Assembly (NCBI GenBank): GCA_032027005.1 | Contig: JAVSMW010000010.1 | Span: forward strand, 62,001-126,000 | Source: JAVSMW01 sp032027005 | GTDB taxonomy: Bacteria > Bacillota > Thermincolia > Thermincolales > UBA2595 | Length of the DNA: 64,000 bases | Direction of reading: 5' to 3' | Part shown: positions 52,501 to 62,007 of the stretch, piece by piece | Layout: the number at the start of each line of letters is the position of its first letter | Numbering within the stretch: the first letter of the stretch is position 1 | Made by a program: the position numbers and the translations under genes | Notes under the pieces: model-generated | Told to the model about the DNA's origin: nothing | Database searches by the model: none | Seen by the model: the letters and a program-made list of their open reading frames with translations, nothing else

Positions 52501-52527
52501 GGATAGCGAATAAGCTATCCTTTTTTA
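52497..52527 (+). terminator. Intrinsic terminator of the ptmE-neuA-maf operon
   Basis: GGATAGC-6 nt-GCTATCC with A-run before and TTTTTT after, so it can act on both strands and also ends the convergent repeat-protein gene. Confidence 0.88.
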
Positions 52528-52572
52528 CTGCGAATGTCGCCTTTTTTTGATAATCTACTTTATATCAGGCTA

Positions 52573-53439
52573 TTAGTTTTGGGCCTGGAAGGTTTGATAC
52601 AGTGTACCACTGCCGGCACCCGGATTGATATAATATAGACGTGCATATCTTGGAGTTACATCTGTAGTTAAGAAAAGCCAGTTCTGATTTGCGAAGGTGC
52701 CGCTGGAATCAAAGATATAATCCCCGCCGGAGGCATCCCCGCCGCTCACTGCAGATTTCTGCAGAACAACATGAACCGCGTCTCCGCTGGTGCCGCTGTA
52801 TTTTACCGCCAGTGTCCAGGAACTATAGCCCAGGACATCAAAAGTGCCGCTGATTTCTCCTGAAGAGTCTGGGAGCACATCAGCTGTGAGAGGACCGGAA
52901 TCCACAATCGTATGCCCGCTAAGAATAACAGCTCCGCTGATTGCCAGGATTCCACTGGATGTGATTTCAATCGGGCCGCTGACCGCCACACTTCCGCTGA
53001 TACCGGCTGTTACAGCTCCACTGATTGCCAGGATTCCACTGGATGTGATTTCAATTGGGCCGCTGACCGCTACACTTCCGCTGATACCGGCTGTTACAGC
53101 TCCGCTGATTGGCAGGATTCCACTGGACGTAATTTCAATTGGACCGNCAGCTCCGCTGATTGCCAGGATTCCACTGGACGTAATTTCAATTGGGCCGCTG
53201 ACCGCTACACTTCCGCTGATACCGGCTGTTACAGCTCCGCTGATTGCAAGAATACCACTAGACGTAATTTCAATTGGACCGCTGACAGCAACCGGCCCAC
53301 TGACCCCGACAATACCTGACATGGCCATTATACCACTGGTACTGGTCAGCAGTGGCTGAACATCACCTGCAATATCGGAACCATATATTTTTATCTTGGC
53401 CTGTTCTGGGTTATCTTGAAATATTTTATAGTTGGGCAT
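52573..53439 (-). CDS. DUF6385-type protein with internal SGxIxI repeats; contains an ambiguous base
   Basis: Reading frame of about 288 residues. The N-terminus MPNYKIFQDNPEQAKIKIYG resembles DUF6385 proteins. The middle holds at least five copies of a 28-30-residue repeat built on SGPIEITSSGILAISGAV (about 86 bp each). The C-terminal domain (DVLGYSSWTLAVKYSGTSGDAVHVVLQKS) looks like a beta sandwich. An N at 53147 interrupts one repeat and probably marks collapsed sequence, so the true repeat number is unknown. AAGGAGA precedes the ATG at 53439. No signal peptide is seen; function is unknown. Confidence 0.7.
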   Translation of the reverse strand: MPNYKIFQDNPEQAKIKIYGSDIAGDVQPLLTSTSGIMAMSGIVGVSGPVAVSGPIEITSSGILAISGAVTAGISGSVAVSGPIEITSSGILAISGAXGPIEITSSGILPISGAVTAGISGSVAVSGPIEITSSGILAISGAVTAGISGSVAVSGPIEITSSGILAISGAVILSGHTIVDSGPLTADVLPDSSGEISGTFDVLGYSSWTLAVKYSGTSGDAVHVVLQKSAVSGGDASGGDYIFDSSGTFANQNWLFLTTDVTPRYARLYYINPGAGSGTLYQTFQAQN

Positions 53440-53615
53440 TATCTTTTCTCCTTTCTTCATAAAAACTAGCTTCGGCTTGCTCTATACTATGAAATAAGTT
53501 TACATATTGTGACATAACGGTAATTATGAGTGATTTCAACAGTCTGAGAACTTTTTTGAAAATTTCACCATACAATAAAATAAACTGAGGAGCATTCTCA
53601 AGGAGTTGTCAGACG

Positions 53616-55604
53616 TTGGAAAGGAAGCAGCTAAGTGTCTGCTTGGTGGTAAAAAACGAAGAAAAATACCTATTGCGGTGTTTAGAAAGCATTGCCGGCA
53701 TTGCTGATGAAATTGTAGTTGTAGATACTGGTTCAACTGACCGGACAATAGAGATTGCCCGGCAATATTCGGACAAAGTTTATTCGATTAAATGGCGTGA
53801 TAATTTTGGCATGGCCAGAAACTACGCCTTGGGAAAAGCAACCTGCGAATGGATACTTTTTCTTGACGGGGATGAAGAATTAACCCCAGAGAGCATAGGC
53901 AGAATACTGGCAAACCTCTTAAACAATGACTATGAAGGTTTTCTGGTTAAGGTACTTAATTATTATGAGTCCGGGAAGCAAGTTAAAATTGCCCCTGATG
54001 TAGTTTTCCGCATTTTTCGCAATAAAAAAGAGTATCGCTATTCGGGAGCGGTTTACGAACAAATCTGTGATAACATATTGGCCGTAAACCCTTGCGCCAA
54101 AATAGCTGTTACAGAAGATATTTGTATAATACATTACGGTTATTTTCCCGACGAAGCTGTGGCCAAAAGCACTATAGAACGGAACACCAAATTACTGCTT
54201 AAGGCTGTCAAGAGGAACCCCCACAGCCTGCCTGACCGTTTTCACCTGGGAATTGAATTTTTTCGGGACAAACAACTCGATAAAGCTTTGGCCGAATTTC
54301 TGTTTGTAGCTGACAGAGCAGACCCGCAGGCCTTTTATGTCCCAAAACTGTTTCGGTATATCACCAAATGCCATTACTTGCTGGGAAACGCCGAGGATGC
54401 CCTGTGGTTCATTGATGATGTTTGGAGCAAGCTCTATCCCGACCATGGCGATCTTTTTTTCCTCAAAGGACAGATTTCTCTGGAAACCGGCAGATACCTG
54501 GATGCTTACGAAAGCTTTCAGCATTGCCTGGAAGCCCCGCCCCAACCCGCATATTACGCAAACTTATACTGTCACCATAAAGATCAAGTTTTCATTCGGC
54601 TGGGGGAAATAAGCGAATATTATTGTGATAAGGAAAAAGCGTTGGAATATTATATCAGAGCCTTACAGGATAATCCCCGGGCAGCCGCGGCCCTGACCGG
54701 GATCATTAAAATTTTAAACCCCCGCGAGAATTCAGATTATACAATGGAAGCTTTGAACACTGTCTTTGATCTTTCCGATCCCGGAATCCAACTCGATCTG
54801 GCTAACTTATTTTTTGCCGAGAGGGCTTACAATCTGGCCATAGACTGTGTTAGTTACGCAGCGGGCAAGGTTTCATTGCCTCCTGAAGCCCATTTAATCA
54901 AAGGCCTTAGTTTGATCAGAAGCAGGCAAAGTGAGGATGCAATCCAGGAGCTAAGCCTTATTCCGGCAAACTGCAGCGCTTACGGTTCCGCTCAGGAAAA
55001 CCTGTTTTTGTATTTCTGGGTAAAAGGTGAAGAAGAAAAATCCGGGTTACATCTCAAAAACTTAAAAAACTCCGGCCAAAATCCAAGATTGACCGAAGCT
55101 CTGGATATCCTGCAGGAAGGCCTGTATGCCACCCCTGACGATTTAACCAATAGTTCCGGTATTAATCAGGAAATGATAGAAATCCTGGGGATATTAATCG
55201 AAATGAAGAACCGGGCAGGTTTTGAGCAAGCCTGGAATTGTTTTGAGGGTCTCTTCGTTCCCCAGTCAACCCAGGTATTGGTTGATCTCTTTTATAAATA
55301 CAATATTTATGATTTGGCCCTGATTCAATATCTTCGACTGCTGGGTCAAAATCAGGCTACACCGGAAACCCTGTACCGCCTTGGCGAAATATACCAAAAT
55401 TTAGGCAGCCCCGCTGACGCCGAACACTACCTGCAAAAAGCAATCGAAAAAGGATACAACAATCCCAGAGTGCATTGGGGACTCGCCCGCCTGTATCAGC
55501 AAATGGCCATTAAAACCCTGGAAGAGGGCCTATATAATTACCCGGCCGGCGGAGAAATAGCGGAACTTCTGAAGAACCTGAAGGATAATTTGATTGAGGT
55601 CTAA
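53616..55604 (+). CDS. GT2 glycosyltransferase with C-terminal TPR array
   Basis: A 662-residue protein. The first about 230 residues are a family 2 glycosyltransferase (LSVCLVVKNEEKYLLRCLESI, EIVVVDTGSTDRTIEIARQY, WILFLDGDEELTPES); the LDGDEE stretch holds the metal-binding acidic motif. The rest is a long helical TPR-like solenoid (for example LGEISEYYCDKEKALEYYIRALQDNP, LYRLGEIYQNLGSPADAEHYLQKAI). Such fusions occur near flagellar and surface glycosylation genes. The start is a TTG with AAGGAG 10 nt upstream. Acceptor and sugar are unknown. Confidence 0.85.
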   Translation: MERKQLSVCLVVKNEEKYLLRCLESIAGIADEIVVVDTGSTDRTIEIARQYSDKVYSIKWRDNFGMARNYALGKATCEWILFLDGDEELTPESIGRILANLLNNDYEGFLVKVLNYYESGKQVKIAPDVVFRIFRNKKEYRYSGAVYEQICDNILAVNPCAKIAVTEDICIIHYGYFPDEAVAKSTIERNTKLLLKAVKRNPHSLPDRFHLGIEFFRDKQLDKALAEFLFVADRADPQAFYVPKLFRYITKCHYLLGNAEDALWFIDDVWSKLYPDHGDLFFLKGQISLETGRYLDAYESFQHCLEAPPQPAYYANLYCHHKDQVFIRLGEISEYYCDKEKALEYYIRALQDNPRAAAALTGIIKILNPRENSDYTMEALNTVFDLSDPGIQLDLANLFFAERAYNLAIDCVSYAAGKVSLPPEAHLIKGLSLIRSRQSEDAIQELSLIPANCSAYGSAQENLFLYFWVKGEEEKSGLHLKNLKNSGQNPRLTEALDILQEGLYATPDDLTNSSGINQEMIEILGILIEMKNRAGFEQAWNCFEGLFVPQSTQVLVDLFYKYNIYDLALIQYLRLLGQNQATPETLYRLGEIYQNLGSPADAEHYLQKAIEKGYNNPRVHWGLARLYQQMAIKTLEEGLYNYPAGGEIAELLKNLKDNLIEV

Positions 55605-55658
55605 GTTAGTGAATCATGTAATGATTTCTGCAATAATTATAAGGTTCGGGTGATCAGT

Positions 55659-57121
55659 ATGAAAACTTTGCCAAAATTATCTCTTTGCATGATTGTAAAA
55701 AATGAAGAGGATGTTCTGGCCAGATGCCTGAAAAGTGTAAAGAGCCTAGTTAACGAAATTATTATTGTAGATACCGGCTCAACAGATAAAACACTGGATA
55801 TTGCCAAAGACTTTGGAGCAATCATCTTACAATATGAATGGACCGACGACTTTTCTGCAGCACGAAACTTTTCTCTCAACCATGTCACCGGTGAATGGAT
55901 ATTAGTGCTGGATGCAGATGAAATCTTAATGTTTGACAGTAACGAACAGATTGCACGCTTACTCAAAGACGATGATGCAGAGGGTTATTTCATCAGGATC
56001 GTTAACCTGTTGGGAGAGCCTCCGGATTTTGAGATCAGTGATGGTTTGGCAGTCCGCCTGTTTAGAAATAGGCAGGAGTATCAGTTTGAAGGGGTTATTC
56101 ATGAACAGATAAAAAATTCTATTTCCCGCAAAAGAGGAGATCAGACGTTAAAAAGAATACCCCTGACCATATATCATGATGGTTATTTAGCGGACTGCCT
56201 AAAAAAAAAGAAAAAACTCAACGTAACTTAAAAATCCTAAACAAGGCCCTCAGTGATACGCCTGAAGATAAGTTTCTTCTCTATTGCCTGGGATGCGAGT
56301 ATTTTATAGTACAGAACTTCGCAGAGGCGGCCGATATCTTCCACCGGGCTTATGACTTAAAGCCATTAGATGTAGATTATTTGCCCGATCTGATAATTAA
56401 GACCGGCCTATGCCACTATATACTTGAAAACAAAACAGAGATTCTTCAGTTAGTGCGGCATTTTCAGAACATTTTACCAGTTCCGCCTGTACTACTTTTC
56501 TTGACCGGTTTGGCCTTCCTGAATCAAGGTGACTTTGTACAAGCTGAAAAGAATATCAGGGAGTGTATGTTGAGGCTGCCGGTTGTTGTTTCAGGCCCCC
56601 TTCCTATTAAGGAAAACCAGGTCTACCAGACATTGGGAGACACCCATGCGGCCAAAAAAACTTGGTCTGAAACCCCTTATCTTTATTTTCTGGCACTTAA
56701 AGCCCAACCGAACTACCTCCTGCCCTTATATAAGATGTTGGCTATCTTCAGGGAGCATCCCAACTTGAGGCTGGAAAAATTTCTGTCTTTTTGCACTCCT
56801 GAAAAAAAAAGTTCATTACTGGAGAAACTGCTTAAAGATAAGAATATTGAGGCGGCAAGTTTCATAATCATGTCTATATGCCGGGACATCTTGATCAGTG
56901 ATTTCGGAATTGCCCAAATACTCTGTCCTAAGGCTCTGTCAGCTTTAGAAACCGCCTATATCAATACACAGAACTGTGACAGTTGGCGGTTTAAAACTTT
57001 AGTTTTGTTAGCCAAATCCTTTTTGCACATATCTTGCTGCAGCACCGGAATAACCTTTAATACCAATGGCTTACGCGAAAAATTATGGGAGTGTATGAAG
57101 CAGGTTTTTTTCTTCCGATGA
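55659..57121 (+). pseudogene. Second GT2 glycosyltransferase-TPR gene, frameshifted at an A9 tract
   Basis: The first 191 codons (55659-56231) encode a close relative of the preceding GT2 domain (LSLCMIVKNEEDVLARCLKSV, IIIVDTGSTDKTLDIAKDF, WILVLDADEILMF). The frame then stops. The homologous TPR-like part (KTQRNLKILNKALSDTPEDK, later LPDLIIKTGLCHYILENKTE) continues in another frame to 57121. The shift point is the run of nine A at 56201-56209 followed by GAAAAAA: one extra A would restore a single product of about 487 residues. It may be a real inactivation, transcriptional slippage or a sequencing error. Confidence 0.75.
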
Positions 57122-57137
57122 ATTGGTTATTATATTG

Positions 57138-57300
57138 TCAAAAGCCAATAATGTTATCGTGAAAAGCGCCAGATGGTAGCAGCTGATCAACATTGGCAGA
57201 AATCTGAGCAGAACCAAAATGCAGGGTAACTTGTTCATCTTCATTTATTTTCATTTTATCCATAAATTCCTTCGGTATTGTCCAAACACCTCCTGTACGC
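57138..57300 (-). pseudogene. Possible YheC/YheD-like N-terminal fragment
   Basis: On the minus strand an open stretch reads GGVWTIPKEFMDKMKINEDE then QVTLHFGSAQISANVDQLLP before a stop. This resembles the N-terminal region of YheC/YheD spore-coat-associated ATP-grasp proteins, but only about 50 residues are left, with a stop codon upstream. It is either a remnant or a chance match. Confidence 0.3.
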
Positions 57301-57344
57301 TGGGTTCAGGCTACTGCGAAGCCATCATTCATAACCAAATGAAG

Positions 57345-57392
57345 TATAAAAAAGGGATTGTCCTTAAGAAAAATCTTACCGGACAATCCCTC
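57345..57392 (-). terminator. Intrinsic terminator of the DUF711 gene
   Basis: AGGGATTGTCC and GGACAATCCCT form an 11-bp perfect stem. On the minus strand it is followed by TTTTTATAC, directly after the gene's stop codon. Confidence 0.9.
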
Positions 57393-57395
57393 ATA

Positions 57396-58754
57396 TTAAT
57401 TACGTAAACTGTGGATAGGAGCAGGTATGCGCCCGCCTCGCCGGACGAAATCTGCCGAACTGAATTTATTTACAGGCATGACAGGTGCTCTCCCCAACAG
57501 CCCGCCGTATTCCACATAATCTCCCACCGATTTGCCGGGGGCAGGAATGATGCGGACAGCAGTAGTTTTTTGATTTATTACCCCGATGGCCGCTTCATCA
57601 GCGATGATGGCCGAAATAGTCTCAGGGCTTGTATCGCCCGGAATCGCTATCATATCCAGGCCCACAGAGCAGACACAAGTCATGGCTTCCAGCTTCTCTA
57701 AGGTAAGGGCCTTGTTTTCAACAGCCCTGATCATCCCGGCATCTTCACTGACAGGAATAAATGCGCCACTCAGGCCTCCGACATAGGACGAAGCCATGGC
57801 ACCGCCTTTTTTAACTGCATCATTCAAAAGGGCCAGAGCGGCTGTAGTGCCATGAGTCCCGCAGCATTCCAGGCCCATTCCTTCCAGGATCTCGGCGACA
57901 CTATCGCCAATAGCCGGGGTGGGCGCCAGGGATAAATCAACAATGCCAAAGGGTACTCCTAACTTGGCTGAGGCAGCCCGGCCTACCAATTCGCCCATAC
58001 GGGTCACTTTAAAAGCAGTACGCTTAATGGTTTCAGCAAGGGTACCAAAGTCAGCTCCCTTAACTTTGTCTACTGCATTTTTGACCACACCCGGCCCCGA
58101 TACGCCGACATTAAGAACACATTCCGGCTCACCAACACCATGAAAAGCTCCGGCCATAAAGGGGTTGTCCTCCGGAACATTGGCAAACACCACTAGTTTA
58201 GCACAGGCCAAGCCGTCCTGGTCAGCTGTCAGGGCTGCTGCTTCTTTGATTATTTTACCCATTTGATAGACGGCATCCATATTAATGCCCGCTTTGGTAG
58301 TCGCCACATTGACAGACGAACAGACTCTGTTGGTTTCGGCCAGGGCCTTTGGAATTGCAGCCAATAAATTGGTGTCCCCTTTGGTAAATCCTTTGTGCAC
58401 CAGGGCTGAAAAGCCACCGATGAAATTTACCCCCACCTCGGCAGCAGCCTTATCCAAGATTTGGGCAAAAAATACATAATCATCACTGTCGCAGCTTTCT
58501 GCCACCAACGACATCGGGGTTACTGAAATTCTTTTGTTGACAATAGGAATGCCGTATTCCCGTTCAATTTCCGCACCGGTAGACACCAGGTGCTGCGCCA
58601 GCCTGGTAATCTTATCATATACTTTTTGACCTGCGATTTTACTGTCACTATGAGCACAATCCCTTAAGCTAATCCCCATGGTAATAGTTCTAATATCAAG
58701 ATTTTCCTGTTGAACCATGCGGATTGTTTCCATTATTTCCTGAACACTGAGCAC
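57396..58754 (-). CDS. UPF0210/DUF711 (PFL-like) protein
   Basis: A 452-residue protein with the UPF0210 signature: MLSVQEIMETIRMVQQENLDIRTITMGISLRDC at the start, then PMSLVAESCDSDDYVFFAQILDKAA, GGFSALVHKGFTKGD and a C-terminal GMIRAVENKALTLEKLEAMT. The fold is related to pyruvate formate lyase but no glycyl radical motif is visible, and the function of the family is unknown. It starts with GTG preceded by GGGGGG. The partner gene, an ACT-domain protein 11 nt upstream, is its conserved companion in many bacteria, which suggests a small-molecule-regulated complex. Confidence 0.9.
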   Translation of the reverse strand: MLSVQEIMETIRMVQQENLDIRTITMGISLRDCAHSDSKIAGQKVYDKITRLAQHLVSTGAEIEREYGIPIVNKRISVTPMSLVAESCDSDDYVFFAQILDKAAAEVGVNFIGGFSALVHKGFTKGDTNLLAAIPKALAETNRVCSSVNVATTKAGINMDAVYQMGKIIKEAAALTADQDGLACAKLVVFANVPEDNPFMAGAFHGVGEPECVLNVGVSGPGVVKNAVDKVKGADFGTLAETIKRTAFKVTRMGELVGRAASAKLGVPFGIVDLSLAPTPAIGDSVAEILEGMGLECCGTHGTTAALALLNDAVKKGGAMASSYVGGLSGAFIPVSEDAGMIRAVENKALTLEKLEAMTCVCSVGLDMIAIPGDTSPETISAIIADEAAIGVINQKTTAVRIIPAPGKSVGDYVEYGGLLGRAPVMPVNKFSSADFVRRGGRIPAPIHSLRN

Positions 58755-58765
58755 TTAGTTCCCCC

Positions 58766-59071
58766 CTAAATCCTGTGCATAAATTGAAACACATCCTCAT
58801 GCTGAACCTGCACCTGCACCCCTAACTCCAATCCTTTGGCCTCAAGATTTTCCTTTAAGACATCAAAATTTACAGTGCTGTTCTTAATATCACAGACCAT
58901 GACCATCGTAAAAATATCCTGTAAAATAGTCTGGCTGATATCCAGGATATTAACCCCGGTTTGAGCTAATATCCCTGAAACGCTGGCAATAATTCCCACT
59001 TTATCGCGACCCAAGACTGATATTATCACTCTATTGCCGACGGTAGCAGAGCTAACTTTATGGTCAACCAT
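58766..59071 (-). CDS. ACT-domain protein (UPF0237)
   Basis: A 101-residue stand-alone ACT domain protein: NRVIISVLGRDKVGIIASVSGILAQTGVNILDISQTIL then FTMVMVCDIKNS. ACT domains bind amino acids or other small ligands. UPF0237 proteins are found next to UPF0210 proteins, as here. AAAGGAGAG precedes the ATG at 8 nt. The two genes form a two-gene operon with the terminator at 57345. Confidence 0.9.
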   Translation of the reverse strand: MVDHKVSSATVGNRVIISVLGRDKVGIIASVSGILAQTGVNILDISQTILQDIFTMVMVCDIKNSTVNFDVLKENLEAKGLELGVQVQVQHEDVFQFMHRI

Positions 59072-59200
59072 TTAATTCTCTCCTTTTATGATATTATTAA
59101 CATCACATTGGGTAAACATAATAATAACATTATAACAGACAGAAACTATATTTCAACTATTAACTAATCCAAATATATCATTCTAAATATGGGCAGAATA

Positions 59201-59255
59201 AAGTTCAACTAAACTTCAGGTGAGTATAAGGTAACACCTGTTGTAAGTTTCACTT
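59201..59255. repeat. Dispersed hairpin element, copy 2
   Basis: Nearly the same as 26582-26637: both start AAGTTCAACTAAACTTCAGG and end AAGTTTCACTT, with a diverged centre that keeps the CACCTG arm. It lies just before the ribosome-binding site of the PduL-like gene and could form a hairpin in its 5' leader. Confidence 0.7.
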
Positions 59256-59282
59256 AGTAAAGATTGAGGAGGCCCGATACAG

Positions 59283-59960
59283 ATGATTGTCCACCATAAA
59301 AGCTGCCGCCATACCAAAGAGCCTCCACCGCCGGTGCACAGCATTCTGCCGATAATAGAGCCGGTAACTTCATCTCTCAATGAAATACCTGTGCGTATTT
59401 CCGGGCGCCATATTCACATTTCACAGGAGGACTTAAACCAGCTCTTCGGCTCTGATTCACACTTAACAAAATACCGGGACCTGGACCAACCAGGCCAATA
59501 TGCCGCAAAGGAAACTGTCACTGTCGTGGGCCCGCATGGTGTAATTGAAGCTGTAAGAATTTTAGGACCCGTTCGGAGCCAGACACAGGTTGAAATATCC
59601 GGCACTGACGGTTACCATCTGGGTATGGATCCCCCGGTCAGAGATTCCGGAGACTTGCATGGCACTCCGGGTATTGTTCTGGTTGGGCCTTCAGGAGCCG
59701 TTACACTAAAACAAGGTGTTATCCTGGCAGCAACACACATTCATATGAACACTGAAGACGCAGACAGGTTTGGTTTGAAAAACGGTGATCGGGTACAGGT
59801 ACTGGTGGATGGCGAGCGGGATCTGATTTTTAATGAAGTTCTGGTCAGAGTTGATTCAAATTTTATTACGGAGATGCACGTAGATACTGACGAGGCTAAC
59901 GCTGCCGTAATAGCTGACGGCAATTGCGTGACAATTATCGGAAAAGTGCTTTTGTCATAA
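59283..59960 (+). CDS. PduL-like phosphate acyltransferase
   Basis: A 225-residue protein of the PduL family, which interconverts acyl-CoA and acyl phosphate. It has the metal-binding signatures VRISGRHIHISQEDL and LAATHIHMNTEDA, and LDQPGQYAAKETVTVVGPHGVI, VRILGPVRSQTQVEIS and the C-terminal EMHVDTDEANAA. There is no other microcompartment gene nearby, so it probably acts as the housekeeping acetyl-CoA phosphotransacetylase, as in acetogens and related Clostridia. The N-terminal 35 residues are extra and Pro-rich. GAGGAGG lies 10 nt before the ATG. Confidence 0.9.
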   Translation: MIVHHKSCRHTKEPPPPVHSILPIIEPVTSSLNEIPVRISGRHIHISQEDLNQLFGSDSHLTKYRDLDQPGQYAAKETVTVVGPHGVIEAVRILGPVRSQTQVEISGTDGYHLGMDPPVRDSGDLHGTPGIVLVGPSGAVTLKQGVILAATHIHMNTEDADRFGLKNGDRVQVLVDGERDLIFNEVLVRVDSNFITEMHVDTDEANAAVIADGNCVTIIGKVLLS

Positions 59961-60054
59961 GGAGGTTCGAAAAAGTGAAGGAAAAATAAAAAAATTCGAG
60001 GTGGGAAGCCTTGAACTTAGCGCGTCTCGAATAATGATTTAGGAGGAAAAAATA

Positions 60055-60237
60055 ATGAGTGGTAGGAAGAAAAATAATTCACCTGATACCCAGCATACCA
60101 AAATAGTTAATGCCGCAGGGGATAAGCTAAATCAATACACAGTTATGGATAATCCTGATGACAGAATTACTGAGCAGACTGGTGATGGAAAAACCATTGT
60201 TGTTAATGATAATCCTGATGATGTGGAGGATAGGTGA
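60055..60237 (+). CDS. Small hydrophilic protein (60 aa)
   Basis: A 60-residue polar protein with an internal near-duplication: YTVMDNPDDRI and IVVNDNPDDVED. It has a good box (TAGGAGG) 8 nt before the ATG. There is no signal peptide or helix. I do not recognise a family. It lies in a plus-strand run between the PduL-like gene and a membrane-protein gene. Confidence 0.6.
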   Translation: MSGRKKNNSPDTQHTKIVNAAGDKLNQYTVMDNPDDRITEQTGDGKTIVVNDNPDDVEDR

Positions 60238-60375
60238 GTGGTGAGTGGGTAGAAGGGGACGGTTTTTTTGCAGAATCTTGCAGGAATTTGATATATTATA
60301 GCGAATTTTGCCTATATCTGTTGATTTCGCATTCTTGGATAATTTTGGCTGTGGATTGGTTGGGGGAGAAAAGAT

Positions 60376-61071
60376 ATGGGCATAGTTTCGAAGGTATTGG
60401 TATCAGTTGGTCTTGTCGCCATTGACATGGCAATTCTGCTGCTGGCCATTAAGCTGTTGTTTAAAAAAGGGCTGAGAGCATGGATTTCCGGAATTGTTCT
60501 GGTAATTGGAGGTTTATTGTTAGGAGCAGGTGTGTTTCTTATTCCGAAGGCTCCCGGAGTCGATTCGGCTCAGGTCAGCGCACAGGCTCAAAGCAATACG
60601 GGTCAGGGTCAGGCTCAGACCAATTCAGGAGAGGCAAATCAGGTAATAAAAGATATCCATGAGCTGTTTCATAAGTCCCCGGCTGAGATTGAAAAAATTT
60701 TGGGAAAACCAAATGGTCCTATTGTTCCATTACAGGGCGGTAACCATACTTTAAAATTAAAAAGCGGTAAGCAGGTTCCTGTTACTGTTGGCAGTTATTT
60801 AGGAGAAACCGTTCAGATAAATTTTTTGGATGGCACAGCAGGCCATATATGGATTACTTTAAAGGAAACCTATAAATATCCGGAGGACAAAAATAAAGTG
60901 CTGGCTCTTTATGGCATCCCGCAAATTCAGACACCGGCCAGGGTTACACCCTTTTCAGTGGATTGGGAAAACAGTCTGCCCGGAATATACAAAGTCCAGT
61001 TCGGTATGTCAGAAGGACGGATAAATGACCTCGGCGTGGTATTCCTAGGGGCCGAAGATATCGCTGAATAG
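60376..61071 (+). CDS. Membrane-anchored protein of unknown function
   Basis: A 231-residue protein. Two transmembrane helices at about residues 5-27 and 34-57 (GIVLVIGGLLLGAGVFLIP) are followed by a Gln/Ser/Ala-rich linker (VSAQAQSNTGQGQAQTNSGE) and a soluble domain (about 88-231) with LFHKSPAEIEKILGKPNG and KEDKNKVLALYGI-like repeats. This looks like an extracytoplasmic domain of unknown fold. GGGGGAG precedes the ATG. A terminator follows. Confidence 0.75.
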   Translation: MGIVSKVLVSVGLVAIDMAILLLAIKLLFKKGLRAWISGIVLVIGGLLLGAGVFLIPKAPGVDSAQVSAQAQSNTGQGQAQTNSGEANQVIKDIHELFHKSPAEIEKILGKPNGPIVPLQGGNHTLKLKSGKQVPVTVGSYLGETVQINFLDGTAGHIWITLKETYKYPEDKNKVLALYGIPQIQTPARVTPFSVDWENSLPGIYKVQFGMSEGRINDLGVVFLGAEDIAE

Positions 61072-61072
61072 T

Positions 61073-61103
61073 AAAACCCTTTGCCCGACGGCAAAGGGTT
61101 TTT
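61073..61103 (+). terminator. Intrinsic terminator after the membrane-anchored protein
   Basis: AACCCTTTGCC-CGAC-GGCAAAGGGTT followed by TTTAG; the A-run on the other side means it can also serve the convergent CBS-PAS gene. Confidence 0.92.
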
Positions 61104-61139
61104 AGTTTCATATCATTGCGTTCATATCATTCGTTCATA

Positions 61140-61817
61140 TCATTTCGCTTGGTAAAAATCAGCTACAGCACCATTGAGGGTGTTCTCAGACCAAATGGGG
61201 CTGATATCAATATTAAAGAAAGTCTTGTTAATTTCTATTCTTCGGCTGACAGGTTCACCTGTCTTTAAGACAATTTCCATATTGATTGCCGGAAACACCT
61301 GATTTACAGGGAGCCCTACAATTTGTTCCGCCTCGACCTGACACAGCCTTTCCGCAGTTTTATTGATTACTTTTATTTTCCCCTCTTTATCAATGGCAAT
61401 TAAACCATGGGAAGTTGAATGTATAATCTGGGCGAGACCCTCTATTGATTTTTTGTAATGGGCCACATAGGCGGTTGCAAGGTCCGTACGGGTCAACCAG
61501 CCAACCATCGTACCATCATTATTGACCACCGGTAAACGGCCAACCGGTATATTCATGGCTTTTTCAATGGGCATTGTTTCATTAATGGATATAATATTCT
61601 TACTCATTAAATCATGGATAGGTGTATCCAAAGGTTTCCCCAGTGCTCTCATGACATGGGTTTTGGTGAATACCCCAATTACCTTGCCGGCTGCATCGAC
61701 CACAGGCGCCCCATCGATCAGTCTGTCCAGAAACAACTGGGTGACTTCTTTGATGGTCTGATCCTTGGTTAGCTTTAATACCCCTTTTGACATTACATCT
61801 TTAACAAAAACTCTCAT
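61140..61817 (-). CDS. CBS-PAS domain protein
   Basis: A 225-residue cytosolic sensor-like protein. It has two CBS domains (about 1-115: VKDVMSKGVLKLTKDQTIKEV, GAPVVDAAGKVIGVFTKTHVM, and a second ending GRLPVVNNDGTMVGWLTRTDLATAYV) and a C-terminal PAS domain (about 128-225: ISTSHGLIAIDKEGKIKVINKTAERLC-like). CBS domains bind adenosine ligands. No output domain is present, so it may regulate a partner, such as an Lrp/NtrC-type protein, by contact. GGAGG precedes the ATG. Confidence 0.88.
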   Translation of the reverse strand: MRVFVKDVMSKGVLKLTKDQTIKEVTQLFLDRLIDGAPVVDAAGKVIGVFTKTHVMRALGKPLDTPIHDLMSKNIISINETMPIEKAMNIPVGRLPVVNNDGTMVGWLTRTDLATAYVAHYKKSIEGLAQIIHSTSHGLIAIDKEGKIKVINKTAERLCQVEAEQIVGLPVNQVFPAINMEIVLKTGEPVSRRIEINKTFFNIDISPIWSENTLNGAVADFYQAK

Positions 61818-62007
61818 ACTATCCTCCAGTGAGCGGATTTATTCTAAACAAACATTTCAGCTAACTCTGTTTTGCTATAATTTAAGTTCATACTTTCGAG
61901 TTATTAATGGCACCTATTAGTATAATATAATATCTTGTCTGAAAAGTCAGCCTCAATGTTATTATTTTCTTAAATCCTGGTGATACTTTAACTGGAGGTT
62001 TTTACAA

